Under the pieces are notes generated by a model. That model was not told the origin of the DNA, did not search any database, and was given only the letters and a program-made list of their open reading frames with translations. Shown piece after piece: positions 1-11,800 of a DNA stretch of 20,101 nucleotides (its first letter is position 1; each line of letters begins with the position of its first letter). A program made the position numbers and the translations under genes. Where the stretch lies: the NCBI RefSeq assembly GCF_000687915.1, contig NZ_JHZY01000003.1, positions 1-20,101 of the forward strand. The letters run 5' to 3'. Source of the DNA: Leeuwenhoekiella sp. MAR_2009_132 (lineage in GTDB: Bacteria > Bacteroidota > Bacteroidia > Flavobacteriales > Flavobacteriaceae).

Positions 1-40
1 AGTCTACGGAATTATAAACGCACAGGGGTCGTTAAAATAA

Positions 41-1630
41 TTATTTGTACTCTGAAACAAAATGTAGTTTGACGTTAGGGTATTTTTGTTGTGTCATTTG
101 TAAAGTAAAAGGAGAGTCTGCTAAAAATACGAGATGTCCTCTTTTATCCTTTGCCATAAATCGCTGCTTTACTCTAATGAACTCTTTAAATCTTCACTTT
201 TAGAATCATTTGGCTCAACCCAACAAGCTTTATGAACACTTAGGGGCTCGTAAGTGCATTTAGCACCGTATTCATGCTCTAATCGGTACTGAATTACTTC
301 ATATTGTAGAGCACCAACTGTGCCTATGACTTTTCGACCGTTTAATTCGAGTGTAAATAACTGTGCTACACCTTCATCCATTAGCTGGTCTATACCTTTT
401 TCCAGCTGTTTAGACTTCATAGGGTCTGCATTATTTATATATCTAAAGTGTTCAGGAGAGAAGGCTGGGATACCTTTATAATGAATTTCTTCGCCTTCCG
501 TTAAAGTATCTCCTATTTTAAAATTACGGTATCATGAAGACCTACAATATCACCAGGATATGAAATGTTCAACTATTTCTTTCTTTTCAGCAAAAAAAGC
601 ATTTGGGCTCGAAAACTTTACTTTTTTGCCATTTCGTACATGTAAATAAGGAGTGTTTCGTTCAAAAACTCCAGGATACAATCTTCACGAAAGCAAGTCG
701 ATCTCTATGTTTAGGATCCATATTCGCGTGAATTTTGAATACGAAACCAGTAAAATCTTTTTCATCTGGTTTAACAATTCTTTCTTCACTTTGTTTTGGT
801 CTAGGAGTAGGTGCTATTGTTACAAAACAATCTAAAAGTTCTCTTACACCAAAATTATTTAATGCAGAGCCAAAGAATACGGGTTGTTGTTCTGCTGCGA
901 GATAAGCTTCCTGATCAAATGAAGGGTAGACGCCTTCAACTAATTCTAACTCTTCTCTTAAAGTTTTAGCAGGTTTTTCACCTATTAACTGATCTAATTC
1001 TTCTGTTTGTATATCTTTTATATTGATAGTTTCTTCTATATTCTTACGACTATCACCACTAAAGAGATTAATATTTTTTCTCCCAAATATTGTAAATTCC
1101 CTTGAAATCATAACCCATACCAATAGGGAAACTTAGTGGTGTCACGGTAAGTGAGAGCTTTTGTTCTATTTCATCTAAGAGTTCAAATGCATCTTTACCT
1201 TCTCGATCTAATTTGTTAATAAATACGATCATCGGTATTTTTCGCATTCTACATACCTGAACAAGCTTTTCTGTCTGTTCCTCTACACCTTTTGCAACAT
1301 CAATTACCACAATAACGCTATCTACCGCCGTTAAGGTTCTAAACGTATCTTCAGCAAAGTCCTTATGCCCTGGGGTGTCTAATATGTTAATTTTAATGCC
1401 ATTATATTCAAATGCAAGCACAGATGTGGCTACAGATATACCTCTTTGGCGTTCAATTTCCATAAAGTCACTAGTAGCGCCTTTTTTAATTTTATTTGAT
1501 TTAACGGCACCTGCTTCTTGAATAGCTCCACCAAATAATAAGAGTTTTTCAGTAAGAGTAGTTTTACCGCATCAGGATGCGAGATTATGCCAAAAGTACG
1601 CCTACGTGCTATTTCTTTTTTAACGTTCAT
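41..1630 (-). CDS. prfC: Peptide chain release factor 3 (RF3), frameshifted in this sequence
   Basis: RF3 is a cytoplasmic translational GTPase that recycles RF1/RF2 from the ribosome after termination. Joining the reading frames gives about 529 residues, the normal RF3 length, from ATG at 1628-1630 to TAA at 41-43. Visible GTPase motifs are the P-loop (HPDAGKTT once one G is restored), QRGIS, DTPGH and NKLD, followed by RF3-type domains II and III. Six single-base indels interrupt it: a missing base near 1567-1568 inside the P-loop, an extra base in the T-run 1074-1079, an extra base near 671-676, an extra base near 563-565, a missing base near 525, and a missing base near 185-187. They sum to zero, and the protein sequence between them is fully conserved, so I infer sequencing errors and a working gene. 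It is transcribed divergently from the adhesin operon. Confidence 0.93.
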
Positions 1631-1648
1631 TTATAAAATTTAAGACCG

Positions 1649-1656
1649 CAAATATA
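1649..1656 (-). promoter_or_regulatory. Candidate -7 element of the prfC promoter
   Basis: Reading the minus strand, TATATTTG matches the Bacteroidota -7 consensus TAnnTTTG at every fixed position and lies 18 bases upstream of the prfC ATG. I see no good TTG/TTTG -33 box at the expected distance. One such match by chance in this AT-rich stretch is not improbable, so the position just upstream of the gene is the main support. Confidence 0.45.
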
Positions 1657-2089
1657 AGATTTGTTAAGCATTTAGTTTGGAAATCATTTAAATCACTCTC
1701 AACCTTTTATGATTAGAATTTTATAAAAAGGACATATATTCTTTTAGTTGATAATATTTAGACTTACGAATTTTAGATATAATCTAATACCATACTTAAA
1801 TTTTGATGGGTGATTAATTGTTTAAATAATCAGCTGCAATTAGCGAAATTATTATTTCTTGATTAATGAGAATTTTGAACCCTTAAAAATCATATTTAAG
1901 GTCTAATTTCATGTAATTAAGTAAGTTAGGAGGCTTGTATTGATGAGAATTTGAGAGGAAAACCACTGAAAATGTAGGATATTTAAGCCTAAATTCTTAC
2001 TAAAATTAACAATAATGTGTCGATTTTCCGACTATCGTGTATTACAACTAATATTGTGTAGCTATAGATAAATTCACTTAATCGATTAA

Positions 2090-2097
2090 TATATTTG
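2090..2097 (+). promoter_or_regulatory. Candidate -7 element of the adhesin operon promoter
   Basis: TATATTTG matches the Bacteroidota -7 consensus TAnnTTTG and faces the adhesin operon. If used, it would leave a leader of roughly 190 bases before the ATG at 2293. No clear -33 box is visible, and the motif is expected about once by chance in DNA of this composition and length. Confidence 0.3.
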
Positions 2098-2292
2098 TGC
2101 CACCCAACTTAATACGTTCATTACCCTATTTCTGAATAATTTTAGAACGGGGCTTATTATATTAATAGAGTATTATTGGGTTCTTCTTTTAAAGTAGGTT
2201 CTGATATTATCTCAAAATAAATTATAAAATTATTTACAATAGTTCTAAAACGCTAAAGTAATTTTTTACGTATATCTACAACTTAACCTACT

Positions 2293-2817
2293 ATGAATAA
2301 TAAAACTTCAGTTTTTGATAACCTTTTTGTGTTAGCAAATCTACCTCGCTTAATTCTGATTTCCGTATTTATGATGTTTAGCAGCATTTTTTACGCCCAG
2401 AATGCCTTATCTGAGGGGCCGGGACAATCTTCTAGTTTATTAACGATTGAATATACTCGTCAAGAAGGTATAGGTATAACTGCAAAACAGATAGATTATT
2501 TTGTAAAATTGAAAAATTCTACTGCAAAAGTTGAAAATTTAAGTTTATCAGCAAAATCTATTACGTGTAATGAAGATAGTCTCCCAAGTTCAAGTGTTGA
2601 GTTTGAATTATTGTCATTAGAAGGAGTTTCTATATCTAAAATTGATATCGCTGCGGGCTCTAATGCTGAGTTTATTTTAAGAACTATCAAGAAAGATAAT
2701 ATACAAAATAGCTCTTGGAGTTGTGTGGAAGTTATTGCTACACCACAAGGGTCAAACGCCGATGCGGCATCAGTGATTATAAAACAACTTAATCCGAACG
2801 CATCAAACTTCAAATAA
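2293..2817 (+). CDS. Small exported protein, probable Ig-like fold, first gene of adhesin operon
   Basis: I do not recognise a named family. The 174-residue product begins with a charged stretch, a hydrophobic segment (about residues 15-34) and a likely signal peptidase site after SIFYAQ, so it is probably exported to the periplasm or beyond. The mature part (about 138 residues) alternates polar and hydrophobic residues in a pattern like a single beta-sandwich (for example YFVKLKNST early and [11 protein letters not shown] late), resembling CARDB or Fn3-type additional domains; that fold is inferred. It has two cysteines after the signal peptide (in SITCNED and WSCVEV), which could form one disulfide. 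It has no T9SS sorting domain. The stop lies 7 bases before the adhesin ATG, so the two are almost certainly cotranscribed, suggesting a role as accessory subunit or periplasmic helper of the adhesin. No frameshift is present. Confidence 0.8.
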   Translation: MNNKTSVFDNLFVLANLPRLILISVFMMFSSIFYAQNALSEGPGQSSSLLTIEYTRQEGIGITAKQIDYFVKLKNSTAKVENLSLSAKSITCNEDSLPSSSVEFELLSLEGVSISKIDIAAGSNAEFILRTIKKDNIQNSSWSCVEVIATPQGSNADAASVIIKQLNPNASNFK

Positions 2818-2824
2818 AAACCTT

Positions 2825-5800
2825 ATGAAAATAAAAATTACTCTCTCCCTTTTAGGGTTTCTTATTGTTGGTGGGATTTTTACTGGGCAGGCTCAGCTTA
2901 AGAACTCATTTGATGTGCGTTATTCTGAAACATTGCGTGGTAATTTTACTACCATTGCCAATAATAACATGTCTAGAACTGCTACTTCAGCTTATACAGG
3001 TGAAGATGGCAATCATAACTTTCAAGATAATGTTTATGTAGATATAGATTCAGATGTGACTACTTTTAACTCGAGTAGTGCGTCTCTAAGTTCTGTGGGT
3101 ACTGGATCTTGTGTGTCTATACGCAAGGTCTATTTGTACTGGACAGCAGGAGATAAGGAGCCTGGAGATAGAAATTCTTCAGATAATCAACCTAATTGGA
3201 ATTACAATCAGGTAAAACTAAAGTTACCAAGACAAACAGCATATACAACGGTAACTGCTGATGAAGTTTTGTATAGAGGTCGTACTGAGCATTTTTCTAA
3301 TGATCCTTATGCTTGTGTAAAAGATATTACATCACTGGTTCAAGGTATTGGCGATTATACTGGTAGTTATACTGTGGCAAACGTCGAAGCCAAAACCGGA
3401 ACGATCATAGGTCATCAAGGTGCTAATGGTGGCGATATTATTGGAGCTTCTGCCGGATGGCAGATTGTTGTCGTTTATGAAAACACCAATCTTCCTGCAA
3501 GAAATGTGACCATATTTGATGGTTTTGCTAATGTTACTCGTAATAATGGAGAGAATAATTACGATATACGTGTTGAAGGTTTTAGAACTATTCCTGTTGG
3601 GGCGGTAAATGCTGATGTTGTATTTGGAGCTTTAGAAGGTGATCGTGATTTAACTGGAGATAGATTGCAAATTAGAAATGCTTCTAATTCTTATACAGAT
3701 ATAAGTACAGCACTAAGACCTGAAGATAACTTTTTTAATAGTAAAATTACCAGATATGGTCAGGATGTTACTAATAGAGTTCCTGCAAGTACAAATACAT
3801 TAGGTTTTGATGCAGGTGTTTTTACACTTAATAATCCTAATAATAGTCTACTAGGTAATGATCAGACAAGTACGATTTTAAGATTAACTTCTACTCAGGA
3901 GACATACAGTTTATATATGGTGGGTCTCGCTGTTGAAGTGTATGAGCCAGAGCTTTCTCCTTTATTATTGACCACAAATTTAGGAGCTCAAAATGAATTA
4001 ATTATTGATCAGACCGTTCGTGCAACTTTTCAGGTGAAGAACTTTGGTAATGACGATATGAAAAATTTATCAATTTCATATGTAGTACCTTCCTCTGTAA
4101 ATTATGTGCCCAATGCAAGTCTTCTTCCAGCTGGCGTAACTGTTAATTATGTAGCAGGAACAAGAACGCTAAATTTTGGATTTGCAGATAATATAGTTGA
4201 AGTGGGTGATGCTGTTCTTTCTGTTGGTTTTGATTTGAAAGCATCTTCAGATTGTTCTCTAGCTGGAACTCAATTTAATCTACAATTAAATGCTAACTAT
4301 AGAGGTGTAAAAAATACCACTCAAAAAACAACACTTTCATCTTCAGCATTATCAGGTGCGTGTCCTGTAGGAAACTTACAGCCATCACGTATTACTCTTG
4401 TTGCGAGTGGGGCGTGTAAGCCAACTGCGGTAAATGATAGTGCAAGTACACAAGTTGATAGTCCTTTAAATATTGACGTTGTTATCAATGATAATTTTGG
4501 TGGTGATGGTCCTGCCTCTCAGGCTATTGTGGTTGCTAGCAATCCTTCAAATGGTACAGCGGTTGTAGATACTAATGGTACACCTAATGATCCTACTGAT
4601 GATACTATTTTATATACACCAGCTTTAGGATATGTGGGTTCAGATTCTTTCACATATACAATAAAAGATGCAAATGGTGATACGAGTACAGCTACTGTTG
4701 ACGTTACAGTATCTAATGTAATCGTTACTCCCCCGGGTCAGCGTAATTGTGATTGTGCTCCATTTTATCAAAATTCTAATTTTGTAAATCCGGTTAAAAT
4801 ATCTGGGACTAATCTTCAGCCGGGTGCTGTTTATAGGTTCTCAAATGTATTTACAGATAGTCCTTCTCCTATAGATGCACTTGTAAAAATCGTTAAATTT
4901 AATAACGGTGCTTCTTTATTAAATATAGATGTAGCTGGACAAGGTGTGCCTGCAAACTTTCAGCCACAAATTAAGAGTTCTACAAATGGAGATCAAAGTG
5001 TGGAATTTGAAATCACATTTGTAACTGGTGGAGGGAATTATGGAAATGAGGTGGTTATTTCATTTTTTGGAACCCCATTTGATATTGATGGTGATAGTCA
5101 GAGAACCCGTGAGTATGCAGAGTTAAGTTTGCCTGATGCGTATTACCAATCGGCAGATACTCGGATTTCTATTCAAAGAAAAATAGGTTCTGTACGCGGT
5201 ACAGCTATTAATCCTACTACTGCACCTGGAGGGGATATTTCTTCAGATGCTCGTTATACTTTTAGTAATTATTGGGAGGGCAAATCAAAACTTAATTATA
5301 CAATAGGTAAAGAAAACGGTAATAGCGACAGGTATTATTCACTAGCTCTCAAAAATGCTAATTATGCAAATCCGCAATCTACTATAGTAACAGCTCCTGT
5401 TATCTGTGGTAATGTTTCTGATGAAGGTGGAGATCCTTTGAGAGGTGTAAAAGTAAATATTACTGGTACAGATGGAAGTTCTGCTACCTTGAGTACTGAT
5501 ATAAATGGTAACTATAGATATCAAACTTCAATACCTTCAGCATTAGTAGATGTAACATATACGATTACTGAAACAGATCTTGAAAATTATGTAAGTATTA
5601 GTGATGCTGATGGTGGGCCTGATTTTAATAAAATTACTAGAGTTGTAAATTTAATGTCAACTTGTCAGAATAATTTTGTTGATGATGGAAGGCCTTTGGC
5701 TCAGGATGATGCGGCTCAGGCAAGTCCTTTAAGACCTATTCAACCGGTTAACATTAGAGTTCTTGAGAATGATATTTTTGGCCCTGATGGTCCATCAACA

Positions 5801-8800
5801 GGAACTATAACAATTGTATCTCAACCAGCAGTAGGTTCTGCAGTTGTTAATAACTCAGGTACTCCTAATGATCCAACAGATGATTTTATTACTTATAATC
5901 CTCCATTACTTAATTTAGTACCTGTTCAATTAACCTATCAGATTTGTGATTCAGATGGTGATTGTGATACAGCAGTTGTTCGTATAGGAATTTTAGATGA
6001 TTCACCAAGGGCTCAAGATGATCAATATACAGTTTCTGAAGATTCTCAAAATAATCCTCTTACTGTACTAGTAAATGATGATTTTGGTAATGATGGACCT
6101 GGCAGTTTATCTGTAGTTTCTGGCCCATCAAATGGAACATTGACTCCAAATAATAATGGTACTCCGGGAGATTTAAGTGATGACTTTTTCACGTATACTC
6201 CTAATGCAGATTATTTTGGGAATGACTTATTTACATATCAAATTTGTGACGCAGATTCTCCAATTTCTGATAGAGAATGTTCAACGGCAACTGTTAGAAT
6301 TTTAGTTGCTGCAGATCCTACTTTATCGGTTCAGCCTGTACAGGTAGTTGAAGGACAGCCTCTTCAATTTGTTTTTACTATAAGTGATGTTTCTACAGAA
6401 GATGTAGTGATACAAGTAAATACTTCTGATGTTTCTGCGACTGCGGGATTAGATTATACAGCAGCAGTTAATCAGATTATTACAATTCCTGCGGGTCAAT
6501 TGACAGCTAATTATGTTGTAAATTCTTTAGAGGATATAATATATGAGAACTCTGAAGTTTTCAACATTCAAGGAAGTGTTCAAACTAATAATACAAGAAA
6601 TTTAACGGTTTCAACTACCGGAACAATCACCGACAATGACGGTGCAGCACCAACTATTACTATTGCAGATGTAACAGTAGCAGAAGGAGTAGATGCAGTC
6701 TTTGTAGTGACTTTAGATAAACCAAGTTATGAGGATATCGTAGTAGACATCACCTTTGCTGATGGTACTGCAACCAATCCTGAGGATTATACAGATGGAA
6801 CACCACTACAGGTAACAATCCCTGCGGGACAGACTACCAGCGGACCAATCACGTTCCCAACAGTAGACGATGCTTTATTTGAAGTAGACGAAAACTTTAC
6901 GGTAACGGGAACAGTAGCTAGTGGAACTACAGCAGCTCCAAATGCAACCGGAACCGGAACAATCACCGACAATGACGGCGCAGCACCAACTATTACTATT
7001 GCAGATGTAACAGTAGCAGAAGGAGTAGATGCAGTCTTTGTAGTGACTTTAGATAAGCCAAGTTATGAGGATATCGTAGTAGACATCACCTTTGCTGATG
7101 GTACTGCAACCAATCCTGAGGATTATACAGATGGAACACCACTACAGGTAACAATCCCTGCGGGACAGACTACCAGCGGACCAATCACGTTCCCAACAGT
7201 AGACGATGCTTTATTTGAAGTAAACGAAAACTTTACGGTAACGGGAACAGTAGCTAGTGGAACTACAGCGGCTCCAAGTGCAAGCGGAACCGGAACAATC
7301 ACCGACAATGACGGTGCAGCACCAACTATTACTATTGCAGATGTAACCGTAGCGGAAGGAGCAGATGCAGTCTTTGTAGTGACTTTAGATAAGCCAAGTT
7401 ATGAGGATATCGTAGTAGACATCACCTTTGCTGATGGTACTGCAACCAATCCTGAGGATTATACAGACGGAACACCGCTACAGGTAACAATCCCAGCGGG
7501 ACAGACTACCAGTGGACCAATCACGTTCCCAACAGTAGACGATGCTTTATTTGAAGTAGACGAAAACTTTACGGTAACGGGAACGGTAGCTAGTGGAACT
7601 ACAGCGGCTCCAAGTGCAACCGGAACCGGAACAATCACCGACAATGACGGCGCAGCACCAACCATTACTATTGCAGATGTAACAGTAGCAGAAGGAGTAG
7701 ATGCAGTCTTTGTAGTGACTTTAGATAAGCCAAGTTATGAGGATATCGTAGTAGACATCACCTTTGCTGATGGTACTGCAACCAATCCTGAGGATTATAC
7801 AGATGGAACACCACTACAGGTAACAATCCCTGCGGGACAGACTACCAGCGGACCAATCACGTTCCCAACAGTAGACGATGCTTTATTTGAAGTAGACGAA
7901 AACTTTACGGTAACGGGAACAGTAGCTAGTGGAACTACAGCAGCTCCAAATGCAACCGGAACCGGAACAATCACCGACAATGACGGCGCAGCACCAACCA
8001 TTACTATTGCAGATGTAACAGTAGCAGAAGGAGCAGATGCAGTCTTTGTAGTGACTTTAGATAAACCAAGTTATGAGGATATCGTAGTAGACATCACCTT
8101 TGCTGATGGTACTGCAACCAATCCTGAGGATTATACAGACGGAACACCGCTACAGGTAACAATCCCAGCGGGACAGACTACCAGTGGACCAATCACGTTC
8201 CCAACAGTAGACGATGCTTTATTTGAAGTAAACGAAAACTTTACGGTAACGGGAACGGTAGCTAGTGGAACTACAGCGGCTCCAAGTGCAACCGGAACCG
8301 GAACAATCACCGACAATGACGGCGCAGCACCAACCATTACTATTGCAGATGTAACAGTAGCAGAAGGAGCAGATGCAGTCTTTGTAGTGACTTTAGATAA
8401 ACCAAGTTATGAGGATATCGTAGTAGACATCACCTTTGCTGATGGTACTGCAACCAATCCTGAGGATTATACAGACGGAACACCACTACAGGTAACAATC
8501 CCTGCGGGACAGACTACCAGCGGACCAATCACGTTCCCAACAGTAGACGATACAGCTTTTGAAGATGATGAGACTTTTATTGTTATAGCTACGGTATCAT
8601 TAGGAACGACAGACAATCTATCAGATACTGCAACTGGAACTATAGAGTCGAATGAAATCCTTGCGATCAACGATATCAACGATACGTTTGTAAATCAGGC
8701 AGTAAGTGGTAACGTAGGAACCAATGATGAGAATCCTGACGGTCCTGTTGGAAGTGAGGTATTCACAGTGGTAACACAGCCTACAAACGGTACTTTAGTA

Positions 8801-11800
8801 TTCAATCCTGACGGAAGCTATACCTACACACCAAACGCAGACTTTATAGGTGAAGATACTTTCGCTTACCAGGTATGTGATGCAGGTATTCCACAGGCTT
8901 GTGATAGTGCAGATGTAACTATACAGGTATTGCCTTTAACTACTAATGAGAATGATCCACCGGTAGCTAATGACGATACAGCAATTACTGAAGCAGGAAC
9001 ACCTGTAGATGGTAATGTATTGACTAACGACTTTGATCCAGATGGCGGACCACTTACTGTAACCGGTAATACAAATCCAACAAATGGAACAGTAGTAGTT
9101 AATCCTGATGGAACATTCACTTATACTCCAAACCCTGATTTTACAGGAGAGGATAGTTTTGAATACACAGTATGTGATAATGGTACACCAGCATTATGTG
9201 ATACAGCAACGGTAACTATCGAAGTTATTGCAGATACTAGAAACTTTACAGTAGCTAATGACGATGCATTCTTCGGATACCTAGGAGCTGAAATAACCGG
9301 AAACGTACTTACTAATGATAGCGATCCAGAAGGAGACCTTCCATTAGCTGTAACCGGAAACACCAATGCAGCAAACGGAACAGTTACTTTAGCAGCAGAC
9401 GGAAGCTTAAGCTATGTACCTAATGCAGGCTTTAGCGGTTCAGATCAATTTACTTATGATATAGTAGATACAGCTGGTTCAGTAGATACAGCGACTGTAT
9501 ACATTACTGTAGATCCTAGTGCGGCTAACACCATCCTTGCGATCAACGATATCAACGATACGTTTGTAAATCAGGCAGTAAGTGGTAACGTAGGAACCAA
9601 TGATGAGAATCCTGACGGTCCTGTTGGAAGTGAGGTATTCACAGTGGTAACACAGCCTACAAACGGTACTTTGGTATTCAATCCTGACGGAAGCTATACC
9701 TACACACCAAACGCAGACTTTATAGGTGAAGATACTTTCGCTTACCAGGTATGTGATGCAGGTATTCCACAGGCTTGTGACGGTGCAGATGTAACTATAC
9801 AGGTATTGCCTTTAACTACTAATGAGAATGATCCACCAGTAGCTAATGACGATACAGCAATTACTGAAGCAGGAACACCTGTAGATGGTAATGTATTGAC
9901 TAATGACTTTGATCCAGATGGCGGACCACTTACTGTAACCGGTAATACAAATCCAACAAACGGAACAGTAGTAGTTAATCCTGACGGAACATTCACCTAT
10001 ACTCCAAACCCTGATTTTACAGGAGAGGATAGTTTTGAATATACAGTATGTGATACTGGTACACCAGCATTATGTGATACAGCAACGGTAACTATCGAAG
10101 TTATTGCAGATACTAGAAACTTTACAGTAGCTAATGATGATGCATTCTTCGGATACCTAGGAGCTGAAATAACCGGAAACGTACTTACTAATGATAGCGA
10201 TCCAGAAGGAGACCTTCCATTAGCTGTAACCGGAAACAGCAATGCAGCAAACGGAACAGTTACTTTAGCAGCAGACGGAAGCTTAAGCTATGTACCTAAT
10301 GCAGGCTTTAGCGGTTCAGATCAATTTACTTATGATATAGTAGATACAGCTGGTTCAGTAGACACAGCGACTGTATACATTACTGTAGATCCTAGTGCGG
10401 CTAACACCATCCTTGCGATCAACGATATCAACGATACGTTTGTGAATCAAGCGGTAAGTGGTAACGTAGGAACCAACGATGAGAATCCTGACGGTCCTGT
10501 TGGAAGTGAGGTATTCACAGTGGTAACACAGCCTACAAACGGTACTTTGGTTTTCAATCCTGACGGAAGCTATACCTACACACCAAACGCAGACTTTATA
10601 GGTGAAGATACTTTCGCTTATCAGGTATGTGATGCAGGTATTCCACAGGCTTGTGACGGTGCAGATGTAACTATACAGGTATTGCCTTTAACTACTAATG
10701 AGAATGATCCACCGGTAGCTAATGACGATACAGCAATTACTGAAGCAGGAACACCTGTAGATGGTAATGTATTGACTAACGACTTTGATCCAGATGGCGG
10801 ACCACTTACTGTAACCGGTAATACAAATCCAACAAACGGAACAGTAGTAGTTAATCCTGATGGAACATTCACTTATACTCCAAACCCTGATTTTACAGGA
10901 GAGGATAGTTTTGAATACACAGTATGTGATACTGGTACACCAGCATTATGTGATACAGCAACGGTAACTATCGAAGTTATTGCAGATACTAGAAACTTTA
11001 CAGTAGCTAATGATGATGCATTCTTCGGATATTTAGGAGCTGAAATAACCGGAAACGTACTTACTAATGATAGCGATCCAGAAGGAGACCTTCCATTAGC
11101 TGTAACCGGAAACACCAATGCAGCAAACGGAACAGTTACTTTAGCAGCAGACGGAAGCTTAAGCTATGTACCTAATGCAGGCTTTAGCGGTTCAGATCAA
11201 TTTACTTATGATATAGTAGATACAGCTGGTTCAGTAGATACAGCGACTGTATACATTACTGTAGATCCTAGTGCGGCTAACACCATTCTTGCGATCAACG
11301 ATATCAACGATACGTTTGTAAATCAAGCGGTAAGTGGTAACGTAGGAACCAATGATGAGAATCCTGACGGTCCTGTTGGAAGTGAGGTATTCACAGTGGT
11401 AACACAGCCTACAAACGGTACTTTGGTATTCAATCCTGACGGAAGCTATACCTACACACCAAACGCAGACTTTATAGGTGAAGATACTTTCGCTTACCAG
11501 GTATGTGATGCAGGTATTCCACAGGCTTGTGATAGTGCAGATGTAACTATACAGGTATTGCCTTTAACTACTAATGAGAATGATCCACCGGTAGCTAATG
11601 ACGATACAGCAATTACTGAAGCAGGAACACCTGTAGATGGTAATGTATTGACTAATGACTTTGATCCAGATGGCGGACCACTTACTGTAACCGGTAATAC
11701 AAATCCAACAAACGGAACAGTAGTAGTTAATCCTGACGGAACATTCACCTATACTCCAAACCCTGATTTTACAGGAGAGGATAGTTTTGAATATACAGTA

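Larger units (their letters stand above)
1631..2292. other. AT-rich divergent intergenic region without genes
   Basis: This 662-base stretch between the divergent prfC and adhesin operons has stops in all frames and no convincing short ORF, tRNA or long inverted repeat. It must contain both promoters. Two TATATTTG matches to the Bacteroidota -7 element occur, one facing each way (1656-1649 and 2090-2097). An imperfect palindrome at 1811-1832 (TGATTA / TAATCA arms) and a small hairpin at 2019-2032 (GTCG / CGAC) are too weak to name as regulatory sites. Confidence 0.6.

Noticed and set aside
1..40. Possible gene end or start before prfC's stop
   Set aside because: Only 40 bases are visible, with no start codon, hairpin or recognisable peptide.
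653..835. Plus-strand 60-codon ORF within prfC
   Set aside because: It lies antisense to a well-conserved part of RF3 and has no recognisable features.
1560..1580. Frameshift inside the prfC P-loop as a programmed frameshift or regulatory switch
   Set aside because: Five other indels in the same gene and many in neighbours make sequencing error far more likely, and there is no slippery site with a structure known for prfC.
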